Notes under the pieces: generated by a model
Database searches by the model: none
The model's input: the letters and a program-made list of their open reading frames with translations, nothing else
What the model was told of the DNA's origin: nothing
Position numbers and translations under genes: made by a program
In this document: positions 44,038-52,307 of the stretch, one piece after another
Layout: every line of letters starts with the position of its first letter
How positions within the stretch are numbered: the stretch's first letter is position 1
NCBI GenBank assembly: GCA_002839315.1
Contig: PGXV01000006.1
Location: 125,176-189,175 of the forward strand
Direction of reading: 5' to 3'
From: Spirochaetae bacterium HGW-Spirochaetae-3
GTDB lineage: Bacteria; Spirochaetota; Spirochaetia; Treponematales; UBA12059
Length of the DNA stretch: 64,000 bases

Positions 44038-44556
44038 TTATTCTCCTTTATAGTACTTCGAGTACTTCCCTCGTTTCAGCAGTGTCCCTAGCGCCCCGCC
44101 TATGAGCCCGATGGCGACGCGGAGCGCCTTCATGTCAATAAGCTCGACGAGGTTGCCGTCGGGATCCCTCATGAATACCCAGTCGACCGATCCCGTCCGC
44201 TGCGGGGGCGTGACGAAGTCCGCGCCACCGGATCTCAGGCGTTCATGCCAGCGCGAGACGTTAGTCACGTTCATCGCGAGGTGCGTGAACCCCGGCGCGT
44301 TCCAGACCGCGTCCCGCTTCTCGGCCTTGGGGCTGAATTCGAACAGTTCCAGGACCGATCCGCCGGGAGCCCTCAGGAATCCCATGCGAACCCGGGCGCC
44401 GTCAACCCCGTAGAGCGGGAACAGCGCTCTTGTCGCGGATGGTTCCAGCGTGTCCTCCGATATGAGGAGGAAGCCGAACGTCTCGTGGTACCAGCGTACC
44501 GAGGCCTCGAAGTCCGATACTGTCAATCCGGCGTGGCAGATTGAATGCGCCTTCAT
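44038..44556 (-). CDS. Glyoxalase/VOC-fold protein, last gene of the SCP2/transketolase operon
   Basis: A 172-aa vicinal-oxygen-chelate protein. Two beta-alpha-beta-beta-beta modules are visible: HAGLTVSDFEASVRWYHETF with VLELFEFSP, and THLAMNVTNVSRWHERL with FMRDPDGNLVELIDM, giving candidate metal ligands (His near residue 8, Glu near 70, His near 91 and Glu near 140). A short positively charged tail follows. The reaction could be lyase, isomerase or dioxygenase. It lies 10 nt after the second SCP2-like gene. Confidence 0.85.
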   Translation of the reverse strand: MKAHSICHAGLTVSDFEASVRWYHETFGFLLISEDTLEPSATRALFPLYGVDGARVRMGFLRAPGGSVLELFEFSPKAEKRDAVWNAPGFTHLAMNVTNVSRWHERLRSGGADFVTPPQRTGSVDWVFMRDPDGNLVELIDMKALRVAIGLIGGALGTLLKRGKYSKYYKGE

Positions 44557-44566
44557 ACCTCGCCCC

Positions 44567-45373
44567 CTACTTCGCGTAGCTACCGACGAGCATCATGTAC
44601 TCGCCGATGGCCGCCCCGTATTCCGGCGCGCCCTTCATGATGATACGGCCGGCCTTCGTGGCCTCGACCATGTCGTCGGTCGACAGGAGTATGCCGAGCG
44701 CGCTCGTCGTAGAGTCGAAGCTCATCGTGAAGAACGGTTTCGCCCGCTCGTACGTTCCCCGCGCCGCGCGGCTGTTGCCGGCCTTGATCCTGAGGTAGGC
44801 CGACAGCTCCGGCCTTCCCTCGACGGTCCACGCGTAAACGCGGTCCGGGCTCGCCTTGACCCACTTGGCTACGTCCGGATGCCCCGCCTTGTTCAGCCGG
44901 CTTATGCCCGACGACAGCAGGTAGAAGTACATCTTGACGACCATCGATCGGGTCGCCTCGTCGTCAGGCGCTTCTTGAACCCCGAGCGCGGCCGCCATCG
45001 CTAGCAGCGCCTTGAAGGTGGATACGAGGATGCCCGGATGCCTGAGCCCGCCCTTTATCCTGGGTAGCTTCTTCGACTTGCCCGAAAAGAAACCGTTGAG
45101 GGCGGCGACCGACGGGAACTCCAGCTCCACGTCGGGCGTCTCGAACAGGCCCTTGCCGAAGCGGAGCGCCCCGTCCTCTATGAGGAAGTGCGTGCCTATC
45201 TTCGGGGCGCCGTAGACGCTCTCGCGATTCCCGGTGAGGGCGCTCACCTGGACGGCGCCGTTCTTCCCGGCGAAGCCCTTCTTGACGCTCTCCTTGTCCT
45301 CGGCTATCACCTTGAGGAGGGGGAGGGCTGCGCCGAGGAATATCCTCGACGCGTACAGTTCGTCGTCGCCCAT
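44567..45373 (-). CDS. SCP2-like protein B
   Basis: A 268-aa protein resembling a tandem sterol-carrier-protein-2 fold, which forms a hydrophobic cavity for lipids or other apolar ligands. Key segment: VELEFPSVAALNGFFSG followed by LPRIKGGL; the matching segment in the paralogue reads INLWFPNAAALNAMFAG and IPIKGL, so the two genes are related. The C-terminal half has a second module (AYLRIKAGNSRAARGTYERA, SALGILLSTDDMVEATKAG). No signal peptide, so cytosolic. The gene follows the transketolase C subunit by 2 nt. The ligand is unknown. Confidence 0.6.
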   Translation of the reverse strand: MGDDELYASRIFLGAALPLLKVIAEDKESVKKGFAGKNGAVQVSALTGNRESVYGAPKIGTHFLIEDGALRFGKGLFETPDVELEFPSVAALNGFFSGKSKKLPRIKGGLRHPGILVSTFKALLAMAAALGVQEAPDDEATRSMVVKMYFYLLSSGISRLNKAGHPDVAKWVKASPDRVYAWTVEGRPELSAYLRIKAGNSRAARGTYERAKPFFTMSFDSTTSALGILLSTDDMVEATKAGRIIMKGAPEYGAAIGEYMMLVGSYAK

Positions 45374-45375
45374 AG

Positions 45376-46383
45376 CTAGACCTCGTCTTCCCAGTTATCG
45401 TCGGCCTCGAAGTCCTTGCCCATCATCTCGCGCACGGAGGCGGCTATGCCGTTCTCGTCGATGCCGTAGTGAGCGAGCAGGTCCTCGTGCAGGCCTATGA
45501 TGGAGAAGCAGTCGGGGACGCCGAGGCGCTTGAAGCTGAAGGCCTTGCCGGTGCTCGCCGCTACCTCGGCGACGGCGCTGCCGAGTCCTCCTATCGTTGA
45601 GTGATCCTCGACGGTGATGACGCGCCTCGTCTCCTTGACCGCCCGCTCCACGGCCTCGACGTCGATCGGCTTGATCGTATGCATGTTGAGCACGCGCACC
45701 TTGAGGCCGTCGACCTTCTCCAGCATCTTGGCCGCCTCGAGCGCGCGCCAAACGGTGGCGCCGCAGGCGATGATGGTCAGGTCGGAGCCCTCGTGCAGGG
45801 TAACGGCTTTCCCGATCTGGAAGCCGTAGTCCGGCTTGTCGTAGACGACCTGGTCGAACCCGCGGTTGATGCGTATGTACACGGGGCCCTTGCGGTCGTA
45901 CGCCGCGCGTACCGCGTGGGCCGTCTCTATGCCGTCGGCCGGTACGATGACGGTCATGTTGGCCATCGAGCGCATGATCGCTATGTCCTCGGTGCAATGG
46001 TGCGTCGTGCCGGCCTGCCCGAACGACAGGCCCGCGTGCGTCGCTATCATCTTGACGTCGAGGTTCTGGTAGCAGATGTCGGTGTGCACCTGGTCGAGCG
46101 CGCGCATCGAGGTAAAGATGGCGAACGTGGAGACGTAGGGGACGAGCCCGGTCTTGGCCATGCCGGCCGCCATGCCGAACATGTTCTGCTCGGCTATGCC
46201 GACGTTGAAGAAACGCCCCGGGAATTTATCGCCGAACACGCCGATCTTCGTCGACTTGGCCAGGTCGGCCGACAGGCCTACTATCTCGGGATGCTCGTCG
46301 CCCAGGTCGCACAGGGTCTGCCCGTATATCTCCGCCGTCGACATCTTGGCCGCGTCGAGCATGGTAAAGGTCATGCCGCTCAT
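45376..46383 (-). CDS. Transketolase, C-terminal subunit
   Basis: A 335-aa subunit holding the pyrimidine-binding and C-terminal domains of a split transketolase: RFFNVGIAEQNMFGMAAGMA (with the conserved Glu that activates TPP), GLSFGQAGTTHHCTEDIAIM and RVLNMHTIKPID. Together with the N-subunit encoded just upstream it would transfer two-carbon ketol groups between sugars or to an aldehyde acceptor. ATG 46383 overlaps the N-subunit stop (ATGA) and follows AAGGA. Split transketolases are common in archaea and in special-purpose bacterial pathways. Confidence 0.93.
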   Translation of the reverse strand: MSGMTFTMLDAAKMSTAEIYGQTLCDLGDEHPEIVGLSADLAKSTKIGVFGDKFPGRFFNVGIAEQNMFGMAAGMAKTGLVPYVSTFAIFTSMRALDQVHTDICYQNLDVKMIATHAGLSFGQAGTTHHCTEDIAIMRSMANMTVIVPADGIETAHAVRAAYDRKGPVYIRINRGFDQVVYDKPDYGFQIGKAVTLHEGSDLTIIACGATVWRALEAAKMLEKVDGLKVRVLNMHTIKPIDVEAVERAVKETRRVITVEDHSTIGGLGSAVAEVAASTGKAFSFKRLGVPDCFSIIGLHEDLLAHYGIDENGIAASVREMMGKDFEADDNWEDEV

Positions 46384-47249
46384 TTCGCCGTTCCTTTCTC
46401 GCCGGAGGCCCTGGCCGCGTGGAAGCGCGCGAGGCTCTCCTTGGCCTTGGCCGTCTTCTCTCCGTCGAAGCCGCCGTAGTGCCACTTGTAGTCGCCCGAT
46501 ATGAAGTCTATGCCGCAGCCCTTGATCGTATTCGCTATGATGACGACCGGCTTTTCCCTGGCCGCGGCCGCCGTATCCAACGCGGCCGCGAGCGAGTCGA
46601 AGTCGTGCCCGTCCGCCTCTACCACCTCGAAGCCGAAGGCGCGCCACTTGTCGGCGAACGGTTCGAGGGCCATCACCTCCTCGGTCGGGCCGTCTATCAT
46701 GCACTTGTTACGGTCGACGATGGTCACCAGGTTGGTCGCCTTGAAGTGGGCGGCGGCCATCGCCGATTCCCATACCTCGCCCTCGTCGCACTCGCCGTCC
46801 CCGAGCAGCACGTACGTCTTCCAGTCTCGGCCCTGGAGCCTGGCTCCGAGCGCCATGCCCAGCCCGATGGCCAGGCCGTGCCCGAGCGAGCCGGTGGACG
46901 CCTCTACGCCGGTGACCTTCCTGGAGTCCAGATGCATGCCGAGCGGGCTACCGGTGTGGTTGTACTCCTTGAGCAGTTCCTTGTCGAAGTAGCCGAGGTC
47001 GGCGAGTACGGGCGCGTATCCGACCCCGACGTGCCCCTTGGACAGGATGAAGCGGTCGCGGTCGGGCATGGCCGGGTTCTTCGGGTCGATCCTCATGTAC
47101 TTGTGGTACAGGATGGTCATGATGTCCATCGCCGACATCGAGCCGCCGACGTGGCCCGAGCCAGCCCATACGATCGTGTCTACGCAGAGCGTCCGCAATT
47201 CGTGCGCCTTGTCTTCCAGGCGGCGCTTATCCTCGGTCGTGAGTGCCAT
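46380..47249 (-). CDS. Transketolase, N-terminal subunit
   Basis: A 289-aa TPP-diphosphate-binding subunit. The thiamine motif runs from GDGECDEG to NK about 30 residues later (VTIVDRNKCMIDG). Substrate and cofactor histidines are visible in GSGHVGGSMS, SKGHVGVGYAP and STGSLGHGLAIGLG. It forms one enzyme with the C subunit. The start is 2 nt after the aminotransferase stop, so production is coordinated. A catalytic link between the two enzymes (a ketose made by one and aminated by the other) is inferred from the operon. Confidence 0.94.
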   Translation of the reverse strand: MALTTEDKRRLEDKAHELRTLCVDTIVWAGSGHVGGSMSAMDIMTILYHKYMRIDPKNPAMPDRDRFILSKGHVGVGYAPVLADLGYFDKELLKEYNHTGSPLGMHLDSRKVTGVEASTGSLGHGLAIGLGMALGARLQGRDWKTYVLLGDGECDEGEVWESAMAAAHFKATNLVTIVDRNKCMIDGPTEEVMALEPFADKWRAFGFEVVEADGHDFDSLAAALDTAAAAREKPVVIIANTIKGCGIDFISGDYKWHYGGFDGEKTAKAKESLARFHAARASGEKGTAK

Positions 47250-47251
47250 GG

Positions 47252-48520
47252 TTACCGGCCTTTCCGGGCCGACGCGGGCCCGTCTTTCGAGACGGCGGCG
47301 AACGCTTCGTCGGCTACCTCGAGCGTAAAAGCTATGTCCTCGTCGGACAGCGCCGCGTTGATGAATTGATTATGATGATTCGTGAAGAAGACGCCGCGTC
47401 GCACGCATTCCGAGACCCAGGCCTGGTGCAGGTCGAAGTTGGGATCGTTGGCCATGTCCATGAACCACATGGCGGGCTCTCCCGATATCCGTAGCTCGTA
47501 GCCGTGCTTCTTCCCGGCCTCTACGAGTCCGCTCGTCAGTTTCTTGCCCTTCTCGGTGCAGACCTTCGCCGAGTCTATCTTCCTCATCTTCGTGATGCAG
47601 GCGATGGCCGCCGCGATCGGAACCGCGGAAAGCCAGTAAGAGCCCGTGTACATAACCGAGCCGGCGGCTTCCTTGAGCCATTCCTTGCCGCAGACCGAGG
47701 ATATGTTCCAGCCGTTGGCGAGCGCCTTGCAGAAGCACTCGATGTCGGCCTCGAAACCGTAATGAGCGTCCGAGCCGCGTACGTCGAGGCGGAAGCCGCA
47801 TCGCACGTCGTCTATCGCCAGCACGACGCCCTCGCGGGTGCACAGCTCCCTGACCTTCTTCCAGTATCCATCGGGCGGGAGCCTGTTGGGCTCGAACACC
47901 GGATGGTGGTACGGCGTGGCCATATAGCACGCGATCTTGCCGCGGTTCTCGGCGAATAGCCTCTCGAGCCCTTCATAGTCGCCGAACTCCACGTACAGGT
48001 TATTGGCGATATCCTCGGCCGTCACGCCTGGATGCCCCGCCTTCTGGGTCCACGGAGCGACGCCGTGATAGCCGCCCCTGGTCAGGACGATCTTGCTCCG
48101 GCCGGTCGCCGCCCTGGCGATCATGATCGCGAACATGGTGGTATCCCCGCCGTTCTTCGCGAAGAAGGCCCAGTCGGCCATGTCCACCGTGTCGACCATG
48201 AGCTCCCCGAGCTCGACCATCTTGGCGGTCGGGAAGGATACGCAGTTACCGTCCTTCATCTGCGCCTTGACCGCGGCGTCCACGTCCGGGTCGTTATAGC
48301 CCAGGATATTCGGGCCGTAGGCGCACATGTAGTCGATGAAGCGGTTGCCGTCGACGTCCCAGAAGTACGAGCCTTCCGCGCGGGAGGAGAAGAGGGGATA
48401 GGCGTCTATAGGCATGAAGCAACCCTCGGCGGGACCGAGGTGGCCGTACACGCCGCCCGGTATGACCTTGGCAGCCCGCATGAAAAGCTCTCTGCTCTTC
48501 GGATAGGTATAGGTGTTCAT
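47252..48520 (-). CDS. Class-III PLP aminotransferase (glutamate-semialdehyde-aminomutase-like)
   Basis: A 422-aa fold-type I enzyme related to glutamate-1-semialdehyde aminomutase. The Schiff-base lysine is Lys265 in CFCKALANGWN; the pyridine-nitrogen Asp237 is in AIDDVRCGFRLD; the phosphate-site region is KNGGDTTMFAIMIARAATG, followed by YHG. The middle Asp-Asp replaces the more usual Asp-Glu. Whether it transaminates, mutates or epimerises cannot be told from sequence; no other haem-biosynthesis gene is nearby, so a role in ALA synthesis is unlikely. It lies 12 nt after SCP2-like A. Confidence 0.9.
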   Translation of the reverse strand: MNTYTYPKSRELFMRAAKVIPGGVYGHLGPAEGCFMPIDAYPLFSSRAEGSYFWDVDGNRFIDYMCAYGPNILGYNDPDVDAAVKAQMKDGNCVSFPTAKMVELGELMVDTVDMADWAFFAKNGGDTTMFAIMIARAATGRSKIVLTRGGYHGVAPWTQKAGHPGVTAEDIANNLYVEFGDYEGLERLFAENRGKIACYMATPYHHPVFEPNRLPPDGYWKKVRELCTREGVVLAIDDVRCGFRLDVRGSDAHYGFEADIECFCKALANGWNISSVCGKEWLKEAAGSVMYTGSYWLSAVPIAAAIACITKMRKIDSAKVCTEKGKKLTSGLVEAGKKHGYELRISGEPAMWFMDMANDPNFDLHQAWVSECVRRGVFFTNHHNQFINAALSDEDIAFTLEVADEAFAAVSKDGPASARKGR

Positions 48521-48532
48521 CGCATCTCCTCC

Positions 48533-49288
48533 TTAGCTCAGGTAGCGGGGCACGAGGCCGAGTATCTTGTTCATATGGTCGATGATGGGCGTATAGCCCC
48601 CTAACGCGACTTGCCCGGTACCTATGGCCATATATGCCGAAAGTTCGCCTCGGATGAGGGCCCCCGCGTCGTCTAGGCTCGCGAATACCATGCGGGCTCG
48701 GTTTTCCGGAGCCCGGCCTTTTTTCGTCTCGAGCTTGCCGCCCGTGGCGACGACGCTGACGGCGGGGCCGCCGCTGGTCGATATGAGGATGCCTCCGTCG
48801 GCCATCCGCGCGGCGTTGACCTTTCCGTCCGGGTCGTTATTTGCTATCTCGGAGAGCGCGTAGAACGCTGTGTACAGCGACAGCTCGGCGTTGGCCCGGC
48901 GATACGCGGCGTCCTTGAGCAGTTCCGGCTTGGCTCGTAGGTAGTGGGTCAGGCGATCCGTCAGCGTCGTGAACGGACCCTTCAGGTAGGCTATCTTGGT
49001 AAGTCCCTTGATCGGGATTGGATTGCCCGTCCCCGCGAACATCGCGTTGAGCGCCGCCGCGTTCGGGAACCAGAGATTGATAGTCGCCCCGCCGCCGCCC
49101 GGCATGAACTCGATGCCGCCGTTCCCCACGGCGAGCCTGGCCTTGCCGACTCCGCCTACGGTGAATTGAATTACCTCTCGCTTACCGTTAGCGATCTTCC
49201 GCGTTTCTTCGTCGTGGCCTGGAAGCCCCTCGAGCGTGCGGAGCACCGCGAATAGGTTGACGCGCGCCAGCGTTACCTGATCGACCAT
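48533..49288 (-). CDS. SCP2-like protein A, first gene of the transketolase/aminotransferase operon
   Basis: A 251-aa relative of SCP2-like B. The first module is RKIANGKREVIQFTVGGVGK, INLWFPNAAALNAMFAG and IPIKGLTKIAYLKGP; the second module contains AARMADGGILISTSGGP and GALIRGELSAYMAIG. It has no signal peptide. GGGAGGTAATGC precedes the ATG. Two different SCP2-like proteins bracketing sugar-type enzymes is unusual: they may carry a hydrophobic substrate or form a heterodimeric binding unit; this is inference. The promoter has a TetR-like operator. Confidence 0.6.
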   Translation of the reverse strand: MVDQVTLARVNLFAVLRTLEGLPGHDEETRKIANGKREVIQFTVGGVGKARLAVGNGGIEFMPGGGGATINLWFPNAAALNAMFAGTGNPIPIKGLTKIAYLKGPFTTLTDRLTHYLRAKPELLKDAAYRRANAELSLYTAFYALSEIANNDPDGKVNAARMADGGILISTSGGPAVSVVATGGKLETKKGRAPENRARMVFASLDDAGALIRGELSAYMAIGTGQVALGGYTPIIDHMNKILGLVPRYLS

Positions 49289-49307
49289 GCATTACCTCCC
49301 TGTCGTT

Positions 49308-49334
49308 TTCAATTGTACGAGCGAGCACTCGCTC
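49308..49334 (-). promoter_or_regulatory. Promoter region of the SCP2/transketolase operon with TetR-like operator
   Basis: GAGCGAG-CA-CTCGCTC (49319-49334) is a perfect 7+7 palindrome of the kind bound by TetR-family repressors. On the minus strand it lies immediately before TACAAT, a good -10 box, so it fills the spacer between -35 and -10. The repressor is not encoded in the operon. The rest of the gap to 49479 shows nothing else. Confidence 0.6.
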
Positions 49335-49479
49335 TACGCTTATACGACACCACGGTTTCATGAATTCCGCAACAAGAATCGTTCTGGAAAGAATGGTGAA
49401 GCGGACCGTATTCCTGGTTCCGGTCCGCTATCCATGGTTCATCGGGGACGAAGCCTGTATCGGAGTCTCACCCGGAACG

Positions 49480-50790
49480 CTATGAGGCGGCCGTTTCTCC
49501 GGCGGATCGTAGCGGGGCCGACGGAGACTTGAATTTCGCCAGCACCGGCGGGACTATCAGGAGCATGGCCGCCGCGGTTACCCAGAACGGTGCCACCGGC
49601 GCGATACCCTGCCAGAGCATCGCCCCGAGCCACGGGGCGGGCAGCGCTATGAAGCCATTGCTCGTGGACAGGAAGCCGAAGGCTATGCCGCGCAGGTTCT
49701 CCGGTACCGACTTCGAGATAAGGCTCTGATACGCCGGCGAGAGCAGGCCGACCGCGGCCCCGAATACGACGAAGGAGGCTCCAGCCGCCCAGGGCGAGTC
49801 TACCAGTAGCAGTAGCAGGAAAGACGCGAAGGCCGTCAGGTAGCCCGCCGCTATAGCGAAGCGCTCGCCGAAGCGGTCTGAAAGATGGCCGGCCGGTATC
49901 ATCACCAGCATCGACGCCCCTCCGAACAGCGCGTTGAGGAGGCCTATTGCCGCTATGTCGATACCGCGCTCGTCCTGCAGGAAGACGGGCAGCAGGTTGC
50001 CGGACAGGCCCATGGCGATGTCCCTGACGCCGTCAGAGATCAGGAGCCAGGTGATGAGGCCCCCCGATACGGCCAAACCGAGCATCGTTCGTAACGAAGA
50101 GCCGAAGTCCTTGACCGACACCGATCCGGACGAGGACGAGGTCGAGCCGTGGTTCCTGGCCATGGAGAGCCGCATGACCGTAGCCACGCCGTAGAGCGAC
50201 GCGGCGCTCAGCATGAGGCCGCGCCAGCCCAGGTACTTCACGGCGAGTCCGCCGGCGAGGGGGCCTACGACGGCGACGACCTGGAAGATGGTCTGGCTGA
50301 CCGCGAATACCTTGCCGCGGTTCTTCTCGTCCGACTGCTCGGCTATGAACGCGTCGAAGCTCGGCGCGACGAAGGCGCCGGCGATGGAACCGACCGCCTG
50401 CCCGACGAGCAACCATCCCCAGCTCGGCGCCAGGATGATGCCTATCCAGCCGAGTACCCCTCCGACGGAACCTATGGCGATGGACTTGAGCCTGCCTATG
50501 CGATCGCTCATCCATCCGCCGGCGATCTGCAAGGCTAGCGGTACGATCATCGACAGCGTGAAGAACAGTCCGATCTCGGATACTCCGGCGTCGAGCTCCC
50601 GCAGATAGAGGGGCAGGAGAGGATAGAACATCTGCCCTCCGACGTTAGCCAGGACCATCGCGACGAGGAAGTTCCAGAGCAACGGACTAATGAGGCGCGC
50701 TTTTCGCGCCGCCCCGGCCGCGCCCCCGATAGGGGGCACCTCGGCGACGGCCCCTTCGGGCGCCGCGCCGTTCCGCGTTTCGTTTAGCAT
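49480..50790 (-). CDS. MFS transporter
   Basis: A 436-aa major-facilitator protein with about twelve hydrophobic helices. The loop-2/3 motif GGWMSDRIGRLK (about residues 95-106) and its repeat GHLSDRFGERFA in the second half identify MFS proteins of the drug/sugar-efflux type. The C-terminus is short and basic. The substrate is unknown. ATG 50790 is chosen: TTGAAA-18-TATTTT ends 6 nt upstream, and the in-frame TTG at 50826 is itself the -35 box. The mRNA should be leaderless. It lies 191 nt before the SCP2-like gene on the same strand, but the operator between them suggests separate regulation. Confidence 0.9.
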   Translation of the reverse strand: MLNETRNGAAPEGAVAEVPPIGGAAGAARKARLISPLLWNFLVAMVLANVGGQMFYPLLPLYLRELDAGVSEIGLFFTLSMIVPLALQIAGGWMSDRIGRLKSIAIGSVGGVLGWIGIILAPSWGWLLVGQAVGSIAGAFVAPSFDAFIAEQSDEKNRGKVFAVSQTIFQVVAVVGPLAGGLAVKYLGWRGLMLSAASLYGVATVMRLSMARNHGSTSSSSGSVSVKDFGSSLRTMLGLAVSGGLITWLLISDGVRDIAMGLSGNLLPVFLQDERGIDIAAIGLLNALFGGASMLVMIPAGHLSDRFGERFAIAAGYLTAFASFLLLLLVDSPWAAGASFVVFGAAVGLLSPAYQSLISKSVPENLRGIAFGFLSTSNGFIALPAPWLGAMLWQGIAPVAPFWVTAAAMLLIVPPVLAKFKSPSAPLRSAGETAAS

Positions 50791-50796
50791 GGAGAC

Positions 50797-50826
50797 AAAA
50801 TAACTGTAAGTCGTCTGGGTTTTCAA
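50797..50826 (-). promoter_or_regulatory. Promoter of the MFS gene (leaderless type)
   Basis: On the minus strand TTGAAA (50826-50821), an 18-bp spacer and TATTTT (50802-50797), ending 6 nt before the ATG. Confidence 0.6.
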
Positions 50827-50954
50827 GGAAAACTATCGCGGGTGCGATGGTTCCGCTGTTTGGTGGTCCGCCTTGTCGACGTGCCACGGGCTAGAGAATA
50901 TTCGATACTCTCCTTAGATTGTCTATGGTATACTAGCCGTAAAGGAACATAATA

Positions 50955-51560
50955 ATGAAAAGAACGCTGATCGCAGTGCTGGGCTTGTCCTTCTCCGTAT
51001 CGTCGCTCGTCGCCGCTCCTCTCCCCGGGACCATCGAGGAATTGCCGTTATTCCCTGGCGCCGTCCGCGTCGAGGAGCCGGGATTCGAACCGATGGAAGG
51101 ACAGCGCGAAGCGTCGTTCGAAATAGCCGAGTCCCCCGAAGACGTCGTCGCCTGGTACGTAAGCGCGCTGGCTTCCAAGCCCCGTACCGACCTGGACGCT
51201 CCGCCGTCGATAAGCGTAGGCTCGTTCTTCGGGCCGATGCACGACGTTACCTACTGGGAGCTCGATTCGATAGAAGACGGCTACGCCGACAGGACCAGGA
51301 CCTACGAGGGCAAGTGGATAATCGATCAGCTCAAGGGAAAGCGCAAGCCGATGGGCGAAGGCTACGTAACGAGCGCGAGCGTGTTCTGGGTATACCGAAA
51401 AGCCAAGAGCGAATATATCCAGTTTAACCTGGAGATCATGGATACGACCTTCGACCGGTACATGAACGGCGATCCCGAGACCGGCGACGGAAGGGGTAAG
51501 AAGGTGTATGCGGAGAGCTGCCGTATACGCCTCGTAACGGAGCCGATGTCAGGGTTCTAG
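50955..51560 (+). CDS. Secreted hypothetical protein
   Basis: A 201-aa periplasmic protein with signal MKRTLIAVLGLSFSVSSLVA and a cut before APL. The mature part begins IEELPLFPGAVRVEEPG and contains PEDVVAWYVSALASKP, a pattern seen in small periplasmic proteins of unknown function. The C-terminal half is charged with aromatic residues (SVFWVYRKAKSEYIQFNLE). AAAGGAA precedes ATG 50955 and TATACT (50929-50934) is its -10 box. No recognised family. Confidence 0.65.
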   Translation: MKRTLIAVLGLSFSVSSLVAAPLPGTIEELPLFPGAVRVEEPGFEPMEGQREASFEIAESPEDVVAWYVSALASKPRTDLDAPPSISVGSFFGPMHDVTYWELDSIEDGYADRTRTYEGKWIIDQLKGKRKPMGEGYVTSASVFWVYRKAKSEYIQFNLEIMDTTFDRYMNGDPETGDGRGKKVYAESCRIRLVTEPMSGF

Positions 51561-51780
51561 CGCATACGGCGTGAGTGTGAGTTGCAGATAATGGCTCGGG
51601 AATCCAGTCGGCCCCGTCGGGCGCTCATGGAACGCGCCGCCGCGCCGAAATCCTAAGAATACCCCGTCGTCACCCATCGCGCACTCATGCACGCTTATCT
51701 AGCGCGTGGCTACTGCAGAACCGCTATGCGTGTCTTGGCGCTATGCCAATAAGACGACTCCGTAGTATCATCGTTGTACG
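51561..51780. other. Intergenic region, GTGAGTGTGAGT element
   Basis: 220 nt without a gene. It carries GTGAGTGTGAGT (51571-51582), the same core as the repeat after msrA. TATCAT (51766-51771) ends 9 nt before the next ATG but has no convincing -35. Otherwise nothing is seen. Confidence 0.4.
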
Positions 51781-52269
51781 ATGAATACCAACGATATCCT
51801 GAGACGGCTACGGTTCGCCGTCAAGGTCAACGACGCGACGATGATGGAAATGATGGCTTTGGCCGGCTCTACGGTTAAACGCGAGGAGCTCGATTCCTAC
51901 TTCAAGAAAGAAGACGAAGAGGGCTATAGCGAATGCCCGAAGGTCGTTTTATCGGCATTGCTCGACGGGATGATACTGAAGTACCGCGGACCAAGGCCTG
52001 CCGCCGAAGGCGCTAAGGCGCCCGCCCTTGATATGCTCGATAACAACATGGTCCTCAAGAAGATTCGCATCGCGCTACAGCTCAAGGAAGACGACATGAT
52101 CGCGATCATGAAGCTGGCGGGTATAGAGCTTTCCAAGAACGAGCTTACGGCGCTATTCCGCAAGAAGGGCCAGAAGAACTACATGGAATGCATGGATCAG
52201 TTCCTGCGCAACTTCCTGACCGGGCTGGGGCAATACGTCCGCGCCGCTACGCCGAAAGAGGCGTTATAG
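51781..52269 (+). CDS. YehS/DUF1456-family protein
   Basis: A 162-aa protein made of two similar halves, each starting with a D(I/M)xRKxRxAL-like helix: ILRRLRFAVKVNDATMMEMMALAG and VLKKIRIALQLKEDDMIAIMKLAG. This matches the DUF1456 (YehS) family, whose function is unknown. The internal repeat is clear, with about 85 residues between copies. It has more AT-rich codons than its neighbours. No ribosome-binding site is evident at ATG 51781. Confidence 0.88.
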   Translation: MNTNDILRRLRFAVKVNDATMMEMMALAGSTVKREELDSYFKKEDEEGYSECPKVVLSALLDGMILKYRGPRPAAEGAKAPALDMLDNNMVLKKIRIALQLKEDDMIAIMKLAGIELSKNELTALFRKKGQKNYMECMDQFLRNFLTGLGQYVRAATPKEAL

Positions 52270-52307
52270 AAGGGCCCGTGTACGGATGTTAGCGAAGGAG
52301 TAGGCGT

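Noticed and set aside
47252-48520. hemL (glutamate-1-semialdehyde aminomutase) for haem synthesis
   Set aside because: The fold is the same, but the gene lies in a transketolase/SCP2 operon without any other tetrapyrrole gene, and the active-site region has Asp-Asp in place of the usual Asp-Glu.
50790-50826. N-terminal extension of the MFS protein from TTG 50826
   Set aside because: The TTG belongs to the -35 box TTGAAA; the -10 box lies inside the supposed coding sequence.
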